Below, one piece after another: positions 45,383 to 53,491 of a DNA stretch of 59,950 nucleotides. The translations under genes and the position numbers were made by a program. Numbering within the stretch: position 1 is the stretch's first letter; each line of letters begins with the position of its first letter. Under the pieces are notes generated by a model. The model was not told where the DNA came from, did not search any database, and saw only the letters and a program-made list of their open reading frames with translations. The stretch spans positions 1-59,950 of the forward strand of contig JBBDNN010000094.1 of the NCBI GenBank assembly GCA_040877545.1, given 5' to 3'. This DNA is from Gracilimonas sp040877545. Its GTDB lineage: Bacteria > Bacteroidota > Rhodothermia > Balneolales > Balneolaceae.

Positions 45383-47101
45383 TTAATGGGATTCTCTTTT
45401 CACATAACTGCCTGATTTCCCCACCAGGAAATTCATATCAGCTCCAAGGTGTGCCTGCTCTACATGCTCTATGTACAGATTTGCATAACCACGGTCGTAG
45501 TGGTGGGGTGGAGGAGACCAGTTTTTTCTTCTTTTTTCCAATTCCTCATCCGTTACATCCAAATGCAGTCTTTTATTTTCGACATCCAGCTCTATAAAAT
45601 CTCCATTTTGCACCAGAGCCAGATTCCCGCCCACATAAGATTCCGGTGAAATATGCAGAATTACGGTGCCATAAGCTGTTCCACTCATCCGGCCGTCAGA
45701 AATTCGCACAACATCGGTTATGCCTTTTTTCAGAAGTTTTTCCGGTAAACCCATATTTCCGACTTCTGCCATCCCCGGATAACCTTTAGGGCCTACGTAT
45801 TTCAGGACCATCACGCAATCTTCATCAATCTCGAGTTCCGGGTCATCAATGCGTTCGTGATAGTCTTCAATACTTTCAAAAACCACGGCTTTACCGCGAT
45901 GCTGCAACAAGTGTTCGCTTGCCGCAGATTTTTTGATCACAGCACCATCCGGACACAAGTTACCTTTCACAACAGTGATACCGGCATTTTTCTTGATGGG
46001 TTTATCCATGGAAGCAATAACTTCACGACTGTAACAGACGGCATCCTTATTGTTATCTGCTAAATTTTCCCCATTCGCAGTTATCACACCGGGATTCAAA
46101 AGATCTTTTAACTCCGCAATAACAGCGGGTAGCCCACCTGCATAATAGAAGTCCTCCATAAAATATTTTCCTGAAGGAGCAAGATTTACCAATAGAGGAA
46201 TTGAACTGCCATATAGGTCAAAATCTTCCAGTTTCAAATCCACACCGATGCGTCGTGCAATAGCTGTTAGATGTATGATGAAATTTGTGGAACCGCCAAT
46301 GGCAGAATTTATTTTAATGGCATTTATAAACGCTTCTTTGGTTAAAATGCGGGAAAGTGTGAGATCCTCGTTCACCATTTCCACAATACGCCGGCCTGAT
46401 TTATGAGCCAAAACTTTCCGGCGGGAATCTGCTGCAGGTATGGCTGCATTACCTGGCAGGCTAAGGCCAAGAGATTCAACCATTGAAGCCATGGTAGAAG
46501 CAGTTCCCATAACCGCACAATGCCCCCGGCTTCGGCACAAAGATTCCTCGGCAACATTAAAATCCTTTTGGGTCATCTTGCCCGTTTTATGGTCTTCGGC
46601 AAACCGCCAGACATCCGTGGTGGCAATATCTCTGCCTCTGAATTTTCCGGTAAGCATCGGTCCTCCGGAAATCACAATAGAAGGGATATCTACACTACAG
46701 GCACCCATTACCAGCGAGGGCGTGGTTTTGTCACATCCGCACATTAACACTACGCCATCCAGGGGGTTTGCACGGATGGATTCCTCCACATCCATACTAG
46801 CCAGATTTCGATAAAGCATGGCTGTAGGACGCATTAATGGCTCTCCTAACGACATTACCGGGAATTCGAGCGGAAAGCCACCTGCTTCCCAAATTCCCCT
46901 TTTTACCGATTCAGCAAGTTCCCGGAAATGAGCATTACAAGGGTTCAATTCCGACCAGGTATTACAAATTCCGATTACCGGTTTACCCTCAAATTCATCC
47001 GCCGGAAAACCTTGGCTTTTCATCCAGCTGCGATAGATTATTCCATCCCTGCCTGTCTTACCAAACCAATCTCTGCTTCTTAATTTTTTATCGGTTTTCA
47101 T
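45383..47101 (-). CDS. IlvD/Edd-family sugar-acid dehydratase
   Basis: 572 residues, the size of the pentonate/hexonate dehydratases of the IlvD/EDD family. Iron-sulfur cysteines lie in GICNTWSELNPC, VVLMCGCDKTTPS and LCRSRGHCAVMG. DGRMSGTAYGTVILHISPES is the Ser-containing active-site motif. This group (L-arabinonate, D-xylonate, L-fuconate or galactonate-type dehydratases) is separate from biosynthetic dihydroxyacid dehydratase, and the sugar-acid neighbours support a catabolic role. It converts a sugar acid to a 2-keto-3-deoxy acid. The upstream SMP-30 lactonase and SDR would make its substrate. The exact sugar is not determined. Confidence 0.85.
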   Translation of the reverse strand: MKTDKKLRSRDWFGKTGRDGIIYRSWMKSQGFPADEFEGKPVIGICNTWSELNPCNAHFRELAESVKRGIWEAGGFPLEFPVMSLGEPLMRPTAMLYRNLASMDVEESIRANPLDGVVLMCGCDKTTPSLVMGACSVDIPSIVISGGPMLTGKFRGRDIATTDVWRFAEDHKTGKMTQKDFNVAEESLCRSRGHCAVMGTASTMASMVESLGLSLPGNAAIPAADSRRKVLAHKSGRRIVEMVNEDLTLSRILTKEAFINAIKINSAIGGSTNFIIHLTAIARRIGVDLKLEDFDLYGSSIPLLVNLAPSGKYFMEDFYYAGGLPAVIAELKDLLNPGVITANGENLADNNKDAVCYSREVIASMDKPIKKNAGITVVKGNLCPDGAVIKKSAASEHLLQHRGKAVVFESIEDYHERIDDPELEIDEDCVMVLKYVGPKGYPGMAEVGNMGLPEKLLKKGITDVVRISDGRMSGTAYGTVILHISPESYVGGNLALVQNGDFIELDVENKRLHLDVTDEELEKRRKNWSPPPHHYDRGYANLYIEHVEQAHLGADMNFLVGKSGSYVKRESH

Positions 47102-47164
47102 CTGAAATCCTTACCTGTTGTGAATCAAATTTGATCTTTTATTCATTATTCATGCATGTTTCGG

Positions 47165-48052
47165 TTAGCCTTTAAAGCGAACAGCCGGCCGGCCTTTGAA
47201 AGGCAGTTTAACTTTAAAAAGTGATCCGGAGAGCGGAGCAACTTCCAGTTCCTCTTCGGTCATGAATTGTTTGGCCGTAGTGATATATAGCTCGTTCATA
47301 TTACGCCCACCAAATGTGCAGGATGTTACCAAAGGCACGGGTAGTTCTACTTCAAAAACAACTTCACCATTTTCGGGATTAATACGGATTACTTTTCCTC
47401 CATTGTATAATGCAACCCATAAATGGTTCTCCTCATCTATGGTCATTCCATCAGGAGAGCCATTTTTCTGATCAATTTCGCAAACTGTTTTTCGGTTTGA
47501 AATTGCCCCGGAGGCATCATCATAAATGAAAGAAAAAATCTTTTGCGTAGGAGTATCTATAAAAAAGAACCGGTTTACATCTGAATTCCATCCCATTCCA
47601 TTTGAAATAGTCAGGTTCTCCAGTTTTAAATTTGGAGACAGATTTTTATTTAGGCAGTATAAATTACCTTCACCTTCTTTCAACTCGTAAGACATTGAAC
47701 CCGCCCAGAAGCGCCCCGACGGGTCACATTTCCCATCATTAAACCTGTTGCCCGGTAAGTTAGATTCTGGGTTTTGTAAATACCGGATTGTTTCGGTTTT
47801 CAGGTTATAAAAAGCAAAGCCGGATTTCAGTGCCATTACCAAACCACCGTTTTCCCTCAATGCCACTGCCCCCACATGCTCACAAATATTGAATTCTTTA
47901 TTTTCCTTACTTTCAGGATCATAGATGAATAACTTTCCTGCATTTACATCAACCCAATACAGTTCTTCATTTATATTATCCCAAACAGGCCCCTCTCCAA
48001 GATCTGCATCAAATGCTAATTCTACTTCTGCTTTCATTGCCTTTTTTTTCAT
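47165..48052 (-). CDS. SMP-30/gluconolactonase/LRE-family lactonase
   Basis: 295 residues forming a six-blade propeller. Metal ligands: Glu18 in DLGEGPVWDN, Asn in ISNGMGWN, Asp in SPDGMTIDE. NRFNDGKCDPSGRFWAGSM is the substrate-binding part. It hydrolyses a sugar lactone to the acid. It is 63 bp upstream of the dehydratase gene and 36 bp downstream of the SDR gene, giving the order dehydrogenase, lactonase, dehydratase, RraA-like. Cytoplasmic: no signal peptide. Confidence 0.88.
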   Translation of the reverse strand: MKKKAMKAEVELAFDADLGEGPVWDNINEELYWVDVNAGKLFIYDPESKENKEFNICEHVGAVALRENGGLVMALKSGFAFYNLKTETIRYLQNPESNLPGNRFNDGKCDPSGRFWAGSMSYELKEGEGNLYCLNKNLSPNLKLENLTISNGMGWNSDVNRFFFIDTPTQKIFSFIYDDASGAISNRKTVCEIDQKNGSPDGMTIDEENHLWVALYNGGKVIRINPENGEVVFEVELPVPLVTSCTFGGRNMNELYITTAKQFMTEEELEVAPLSGSLFKVKLPFKGRPAVRFKG

Positions 48053-48088
48053 AACCTGTATTAGGGTTTTTTTACTCTCTGTGTGTTT

Positions 48089-48859
48089 TTAATCCGTTCC
48101 GGGGCCGCCGCTTTTTGCTCCCATTCCTCCGTCAAAACGAAGTGGCTGTCCGGTTAAAAAAGATCCTTTTTCACTTGCAACAAAAGCAACAAATTCTCCT
48201 AACTCTTCAGGTTTGGCCATTCGCTGTACAAGATGCATTGCTTCGGTTTCCCTGATTACTTTTTCCGGGTCAGGAGAGAGCTGAAAAGCCTTTTGATTTA
48301 ACGGAGTATCAACTGCCGCCGGACATATTGCCACACAGCGTATCTCAGGTGCATAATCAACGGCAATACTGCGGGTCAGGCCAATTAAAGCAGCTTTAGA
48401 TGTGGCATATGTTGCAACATTTTCCTGTGTGATGAATGCCTGAACACTCGACATATTAATTACAACACCGGCTCCCTTTACCTTCATATGCGGAATGGAA
48501 TATTTGGCGCATAAAAAAGCACCTTTCACATTTATATTCATCACCGTATCCCACTCCTGAGAACTTGCAGTTGTGACTGTGGAATACTTCATGATTCCTG
48601 CATTATTGATCAGTACATCAATATTGCCAAAAACATCGACGGTTTTACTGACTGCGTCTTTTACTTCATTTTCATTGGCAATATCACACTTTATAAAAAT
48701 GCATCTATTTCCCATTTCGCTGCTGAGTTTTTCTCCAGCATCTTCATCAACATCCAAAACTGCTACATTGGCATTCTGACGATGAAATACTCTTGTGCAA
48801 CCTTCGCCGATGCCCTTAGCTCCACCGGTTATAATTACTGTTTTATCCTGAAATGACAT
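48089..48859 (-). CDS. Short-chain dehydrogenase (sugar dehydrogenase-like)
   Basis: 256 residues, classical SDR. Cofactor motif VIITGGAKGIGEG, LDVDEDAGE with an acidic residue that prefers NAD, VLINNAGIMKYS, the catalytic MSSVQ and YATSK pair, and the C-terminal FLTGQPLRFDGGMG. It probably oxidises a free sugar to its lactone, the first step of the four-gene pathway. It is 4 bp after the sulfatase gene, which ties the secreted sulfatase to the oxidation of its released sugar. Confidence 0.88.
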   Translation of the reverse strand: MSFQDKTVIITGGAKGIGEGCTRVFHRQNANVAVLDVDEDAGEKLSSEMGNRCIFIKCDIANENEVKDAVSKTVDVFGNIDVLINNAGIMKYSTVTTASSQEWDTVMNINVKGAFLCAKYSIPHMKVKGAGVVINMSSVQAFITQENVATYATSKAALIGLTRSIAVDYAPEIRCVAICPAAVDTPLNQKAFQLSPDPEKVIRETEAMHLVQRMAKPEELGEFVAFVASEKGSFLTGQPLRFDGGMGAKSGGPGTD

Positions 48860-48863
48860 CTAA

Positions 48864-50438
48864 TTAATTAAATAGTGACTCTTCACGCTGCAATCGTTTC
48901 TTTATATCTTTTGTGAAAATCGGGCCCGGATTATTAATTTCCCAGGCTCTTGTTGCTTCACCGGGAATTTCCCCTCCGCTTGGATGGCCACGGAAACTTT
49001 CACCTATGGCATCATCCCAGTTATCACGGGTAACACTTTCGGGTGTCATATCTTCAAATGCTGGTATGGTATCTCCGGTTTGCTCTGTCCACTGGTCTAA
49101 AGCATTCCGCAGCAAATTAAGGGTCCCGGCATATTCCTCATCTTCAGCCAGGTTCTTAATCTGATGCGGGTCATCAGCAACATTAAAGAGCATTTCTGCA
49201 GGGCGCGGCTTTCGCAGCACATCCTCATGAGCAGGAGTATTTGCTTTTCCTGCTTTGTTAAAATCCACTAATTCAGAATATGATGCTTCACTGTCATCCT
49301 TGAAGTAGAATCCGGCGCGGTCTAATGCGTAATGCGCAAGGTTCATCCCTACCAATTCCGGCAGGTTGTTGCGGATATATACAAAATCGCCGTGCCTCAC
49401 CATTCGCTCATGATTCCGTTGCGCATGATAATTTCGCTCCGCAAAAACAAAATCACGAACAGAAGTACCCGGCTCATCGAAAAACGGAGTCAGGCTTACT
49501 CCCTGAAATTCTGGAGGCACGGCTACACCAGCCAGTTCAAGAATGGTAGGTGGCAGGTCAATCCAGCTCACTAAAGATTCAGGAACAGATGGATTTTTTA
49601 AACGTTCAGGCCAATGCATTACCAGCGGAGTTTTTACGCCGCTGTCATATAACCAACATTTACTGCGTGGAAATGGACGGCCATCTTCACCCACAATAAT
49701 CAAAAGCGTGTTTTCATATACACCCTGGGCTTTCAGCTCCTCTACAACTTCTGCAATTTTGTTATCAAAACGGTGAATTTCATTATAATAATGAGCAAGG
49801 TCTTTTCGTGTGAGTGGGCCGTCGGCTAAATAGGGTGGAACTATTACATCATCCGGGCGGTGGGGGCCGTCCTCTAAATTCAAATCCCAGTTACGGTGGG
49901 CATCATGGGCGGCAAACCACATAAAAAAGGGTTGGTCTTTAGGACGCTCCTGTAAATGTTCAACCCAGTTTTCTGCACCACTTGGACGGCTGCCGCCCAT
50001 TTTGTGAAAACTTTTACTTACATCCCCATTAAAATGGGCTTTTCCTGCCTGTACAGAATAATAACCGGCTTCCCGCAGCAGATGTGGAAACTGCGGCAGG
50101 TTTTCCAGGTGAGGTGACTTAGCCATATGCAATTCAGGTGCTCCTGTATTGTGAGGGTAACGTCCTGAAATCAGGCTTGTACGCGCCGGGCTGCAGGAGC
50201 TTGTGGTTTGATAGGCATTTTCAAACCGAATTCCTTCTTTGGCGAGTCCATCAATTGTTGGGGTTTGAATGGCGTCATTACCATAGGCGCCAAAATCTTC
50301 AGCAGACATATCATCCCCCATGATGAGCACAATATTTGGCCTTTCGCCGGTGGTTTGGCTGTAAAGAGGGTTACTTATCAAACCGGTTAAAATGAATACA
50401 AAGCAAAGTCGGCTAATAATTTGAATCGATTTTAGCAT
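48864..50438 (-). CDS. Secreted sulfatase, S1_8-type, with altered metal motif
   Basis: 524 residues; signal peptide ends near NPLYSQ. Metal site LIMGDDMSAED (Asp42, Asp43), formylglycine Cys82 in SSCSPARTSLISGRY. The second metal pair, normally Asp-Asn or Asp-His followed by Gly-x-Pro-Phe-Pro, reads IIVGEDGRPFPRSK: Glu-Asp in place of Asp-Asn. It otherwise matches the heparan N-sulfatase-like sulfatase at 10510-11910. I do not know whether Glu-Asp keeps the calcium. It is followed by the SDR (4 bp) and preceded by fecR at 159 bp. Confidence 0.85.
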   Translation of the reverse strand: MLKSIQIISRLCFVFILTGLISNPLYSQTTGERPNIVLIMGDDMSAEDFGAYGNDAIQTPTIDGLAKEGIRFENAYQTTSSCSPARTSLISGRYPHNTGAPELHMAKSPHLENLPQFPHLLREAGYYSVQAGKAHFNGDVSKSFHKMGGSRPSGAENWVEHLQERPKDQPFFMWFAAHDAHRNWDLNLEDGPHRPDDVIVPPYLADGPLTRKDLAHYYNEIHRFDNKIAEVVEELKAQGVYENTLLIIVGEDGRPFPRSKCWLYDSGVKTPLVMHWPERLKNPSVPESLVSWIDLPPTILELAGVAVPPEFQGVSLTPFFDEPGTSVRDFVFAERNYHAQRNHERMVRHGDFVYIRNNLPELVGMNLAHYALDRAGFYFKDDSEASYSELVDFNKAGKANTPAHEDVLRKPRPAEMLFNVADDPHQIKNLAEDEEYAGTLNLLRNALDQWTEQTGDTIPAFEDMTPESVTRDNWDDAIGESFRGHPSGGEIPGEATRAWEINNPGPIFTKDIKKRLQREESLFN

Positions 50439-50597
50439 AATATTTTATCACATCCGGTTAGTTAAATCACTTTCTGGTTCAGAGGAATTTTCCTGGAATA
50501 AGCAGGCCAATTACCACTCATTATCATTTACATATAGTGAATTGAAGCTTATTACAAGCTATCACTACTTCATAAGCCCTTCTTCAATGAGTTATTA

Positions 50598-51650
50598 TCA
50601 CTGATTAGATTTAAATGTTACCAAACGCCCATCCCGCTGATATTCCCCATCAAGAGACAGAGATACTACATTTAGAACTTCAGTTAAAGGTTCATCCTTA
50701 AAAGAGGCCGTCAGGTCTTTTGCATATAGGGAGGAATCTTCAATTTCAAGTTCAATATCAAACCAGCGTTCCAGCCTTTTTTCAACTTCATCAAAAGGCG
50801 TATTGGCGAAAATTAAATCTCCGTTACGCCAACCAATATATTCATCGAGGTTATCCACTTTTTGCACATCAATATCAGCAGATGGGTTATGGGATAATTT
50901 TGCCAGGTCATTCTTTTGAAGTATAACTTCTCCTTCATCTGTGTCTTTATAACCTACCATCACCTCGCCTTCCTCTACAACTGCCTGTGTACGGCCTTCA
51001 TCGCTGTAAGACCGCACGCCAAATTTCGTACCAAGTACTCTTGTAAAAGTGTGTTCAGAATTCACAATAAATGGTTTCTCTTTGTCTGACTGCACATCGA
51101 AATAAGCTTCTCCTTCCAAATAGATTTCACGCGACTCCTCCGGAAAACCGGCAGGGATAATAAGTTTGCTTTCAGCATTTAACCCGATGTGTGAGCCATC
51201 AGGTAACAAGACGGATGTTCGCTCTCCCCGGTCAGTTTCAATAACCTGGTCTATACGCTCATCGGCAACTTCAGTATTCTGCTGCGAGATTTGCTGATAG
51301 AAAATTACTGTGAAGAAAATAATTGCAGCGGCAGCGGCGACATTTAGAACGGTTCTTGGGAAACGCAGATTTTTATGTCTTTCCACCTTCTGATATTGAC
51401 TGGGAAAGGATTGCTCATCATCACCATTTTTTCCCATTTCTGCTACAGGCAACCGTTGCGTTTCGAATGTTTGCCAGGCTTCCCGGACATCTACTTCAAC
51501 AACATCCTTCGGTTTAACTTTCCAGATTTCTTTTAATGAGCCCAGAAACTGCACATTTTCCGGATCTTCCTTTAACCATTTTTCAACGAGGCGCCTCTCA
51601 ACTGTGTCGCATTCCCCGGATAAGTACTTGTGCAATAAATTCCAATTCAT
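50598..51650 (-). CDS. FecR-family anti-sigma factor (next to ECF sigma)
   Basis: 350 residues. Same layout as its paralogue: start NWNLLHKYLSGECDTVERR, one membrane span (VLNVAAAAAIIFFTVIFY) near residue 110-128, FecR domain (DRGERTSVLLPDGSHIGLNA, YLEGEAYFDVQSDKEKPF, LGTKFGVRSY) and DUF4974 end (FDEVEKRLERWFDIELEIED). It regulates the ECF sigma factor encoded 250 bp upstream. Its own ATG lies 44 bp below a promoter motif copy, which suggests feedback control by a sigma of this type. Confidence 0.9.
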   Translation of the reverse strand: MNWNLLHKYLSGECDTVERRLVEKWLKEDPENVQFLGSLKEIWKVKPKDVVEVDVREAWQTFETQRLPVAEMGKNGDDEQSFPSQYQKVERHKNLRFPRTVLNVAAAAAIIFFTVIFYQQISQQNTEVADERIDQVIETDRGERTSVLLPDGSHIGLNAESKLIIPAGFPEESREIYLEGEAYFDVQSDKEKPFIVNSEHTFTRVLGTKFGVRSYSDEGRTQAVVEEGEVMVGYKDTDEGEVILQKNDLAKLSHNPSADIDVQKVDNLDEYIGWRNGDLIFANTPFDEVEKRLERWFDIELEIEDSSLYAKDLTASFKDEPLTEVLNVVSLSLDGEYQRDGRLVTFKSNQ

Positions 51651-51693
51651 ACTTTATACAATTATTCCCGCAATACTTTTGGATTCTATGTAA

Positions 51694-51720
51694 TAGTTAG
51701 ACTGAGTTGTAGTATACCCT
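51694..51720 (-). promoter_or_regulatory. ECF-type promoter motif, copy 6 (fecR near sigma)
   Basis: Minus strand AGGGTATAC at 51720-51712 and TCTAACTA at 51701-51694, 15 bases between AGGG and TCTAA. It is almost the same as copy 1 at the -35-like half (AGGGTATAC in both). It separates fecR from the sigma gene, so fecR can be transcribed on its own. Confidence 0.62.
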
Positions 51721-51900
51721 TTAAACTTTTTTTAAAAATTTACATTAGCCAGACAACCTGCACAGCCTGTTTAATAAGTATATGTATGGATCAGCTGAAT
51801 GAATAGTTATAAAAAATTAAAAAATATAAAATGTGAATTTGTATAAGCCGGCCAGGATGGCCTTAAGGTGAGCATATACCCCGAAACTTATACCCTGTTA

Positions 51901-52545
51901 TTAGCTTAACCAATTTGCTGCCATCATTAACACTGCAAGAAACCTGTCTAGCCGGCTTCGAAGGGTTTTCAGAGCCCGGCTCATTAATGATTCCACTGTT
52001 TTGGGAGAAATTTCCATAACCTGAGCTATTTCTTTGTAGGTCAACCCTTCTTTACGATGTAAAACGTATACGTGCTGCGCACGCTCAGGTAATCGTTCAA
52101 TTTCTTTTTGTACCGCATTAATAAATTCCTGCCCCGAAGAGTCAAGCTGTGGCTCAGGCTGATATTGATTATTCTTTATTAGCACCAGTTCTTTTGCATA
52201 CTTCTCTTTCACTTTAGTGTGTTTTATAATATCGAGCGACTGAAATTTTACAGCCTGAAAGAGATAGGTCTTAATATTTTTATCAGGATCTAATTTTTCT
52301 TTGTTTTCCCAGCAATCGGCAAAAACTTCCTGAACAACTTCCTCTGCAACATGAACTGACTTTAAATAACTGTAAGCAAAATTGACGAGCGAGGAATAAT
52401 ACTTCATAAACAAATTTTTGAAGGCTTCATTGTCACCTTGTTTAATTTGTATAATCCACCCGCTTTCACATGACTTATCTGTATATGACTTCTGCTCATT
52501 CACTTTAGTGCGGGGGTAATGACTTTTAGAAACTTCCTGCTCCAT
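51901..52545 (-). CDS. ECF sigma factor (RpoE/FecI type)
   Basis: 214 residues. Region 2: NEAFKNLFMKYYSSLVNFA, VAEEVVQEVFADCWENK; region 4: LPERAQHVYVLHRKEGLTYK, EIAQVMEISPKTVESLMSRA. A typical Bacteroidota-type ECF sigma that works with a FecR anti-sigma and a SusC transducer. The N-terminus before residue 25 is charged and not conserved, so the start could be further in. It is the first gene of the minus-strand region. It probably recognises the AGGG-N15-TCTAA elements. Confidence 0.9.
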   Translation of the reverse strand: MEQEVSKSHYPRTKVNEQKSYTDKSCESGWIIQIKQGDNEAFKNLFMKYYSSLVNFAYSYLKSVHVAEEVVQEVFADCWENKEKLDPDKNIKTYLFQAVKFQSLDIIKHTKVKEKYAKELVLIKNNQYQPEPQLDSSGQEFINAVQKEIERLPERAQHVYVLHRKEGLTYKEIAQVMEISPKTVESLMSRALKTLRSRLDRFLAVLMMAANWLS

Positions 52546-52561
52546 GACTTTTAATATATAT

Positions 52562-52588
52562 TTTTTAGAAGCGCTTTTAAACTACTTT
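52562..52588 (-). promoter_or_regulatory. Weak copy of the ECF-type motif at the sigma gene
   Basis: Minus strand AAAGTAGTT then, 15 bases after AAAG, TCTAAAAA. The -35-like half differs at two of the four core bases (AAAG for AGGG), so autoregulation of the sigma gene is only a possibility. It lies 17 bp before the ATG at 52545, which is close for a promoter of that start. Confidence 0.25.
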
Positions 52589-52742
52589 TTTAATTTCTAT
52601 AACTATCTGTTTATCAGATAATTAAGTTTTATGCAGAGGAGGTAAATTAAAATTTTACTATTAAGAAAGTATTACAGCAACATGAAGAAGTTGTTAATGC
52701 TCACTTATTTGGGTCTGATTTTACCTGGAACATTTTAAAGGT

Positions 52743-52761
52743 GATTAAAGCCTCTTTAATC
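52743..52761. promoter_or_regulatory. 8-bp inverted repeat upstream of ankyrin gene
   Basis: GATTAAAG, 3 bases, CTTTAATC, perfect. It ends 43 bp before the ATG of the ankyrin lipoprotein gene and 4 bp after a 19-codon reading frame (52682-52738) that looks like a signal peptide (MKKLLMLTYLGLILPGTF then stop). It may be an operator or a hairpin in the leader. Confidence 0.35.
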
Positions 52762-52804
52762 GCGATATTAATTCAGTAATAAATTCATTCAAAAGGATTC
52801 CCAG

Positions 52805-53410
52805 ATGAGATGTTATCAGTACTTCAGGAGGCTTGCTATCATCCTGATTTTAATACCTGCTTGTGACCAAAAACCTGATCGAACTGAAAGTCAGACTGCA
52901 GAACCGGAAGCTTCGTACCAAACTCTCAACTTAACTTCTGCTGATCTCAGAAATGCTTCACTACAGGGGAATATTGATGTCGTAAAAGAGGCAGTTGGTC
53001 AGGGAATTGATATTCATGAATCAGATGATTTTGGACGCACAGCTCTTATGTTTGCCGCCTTCAACGGTCATACTGAAATAGTTCGGACTCTGATTCAGGA
53101 GGGTGCTATAGTAAATAAAACTAATATAGAAGGCAGAACTTCGCTGATGTTCGCCGCAAGTGGCCCATTTCCTGAAACGGTTGAAGTCTTAATAGAGCAG
53201 CAGGCGGATGTAAATACCACTGATACAGAAGAAGGGTGGTCGGCTTTGATGTTTGCTGCTGCCGAGGGAAACCGAGAGGTAGCAGAAGTTCTTCTAGACA
53301 ACGGAGCAAATGCATCACTAAAAGATAAAGATGGTGAAACAGCTTTAGATTTTGCCACAAATAATGGGCATACAAAAACTTCCGTTTTATTAAAGGAAAA
53401 AAGTGAATAG
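52805..53410 (+). CDS. Ankyrin-repeat lipoprotein
   Basis: 201 residues on the plus strand. Lipobox-like ILIPAC (Cys20). Residues 50-200 hold four ankyrin repeats with the pattern G-x-T-A-L-M-F-A-A, for example FGRTALMFAAFNGHTEIVRT, WSALMFAAAEGNREVAEVLL and GETALDFATNNGHTK. Ankyrin repeats bind proteins; in the periplasm they may protect or inhibit a partner enzyme. It stands divergent from the sigma gene and 81 bp before the DUF4382-NAGPA gene, so it may share a transcript with that enzyme. Confidence 0.85.
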   Translation: MRCYQYFRRLAIILILIPACDQKPDRTESQTAEPEASYQTLNLTSADLRNASLQGNIDVVKEAVGQGIDIHESDDFGRTALMFAAFNGHTEIVRTLIQEGAIVNKTNIEGRTSLMFAASGPFPETVEVLIEQQADVNTTDTEEGWSALMFAAAEGNREVAEVLLDNGANASLKDKDGETALDFATNNGHTKTSVLLKEKSE

Positions 53411-53491
53411 TTAATTTCGTGGGAAAATATGGCATTTAGACAGCTGAAACGCCTACAAATAAATTAAATCTGTTAAAGAAGTAACAAGGTA

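Noticed and set aside
45383..47101. Biosynthetic dihydroxyacid dehydratase (ilvD) for branched-chain amino acids
   Set aside because: Neighbours are SDR, SMP-30 and RraA-like genes, and the sequence style is that of the pentonate/hexonate dehydratases; no other branched-chain gene is near.
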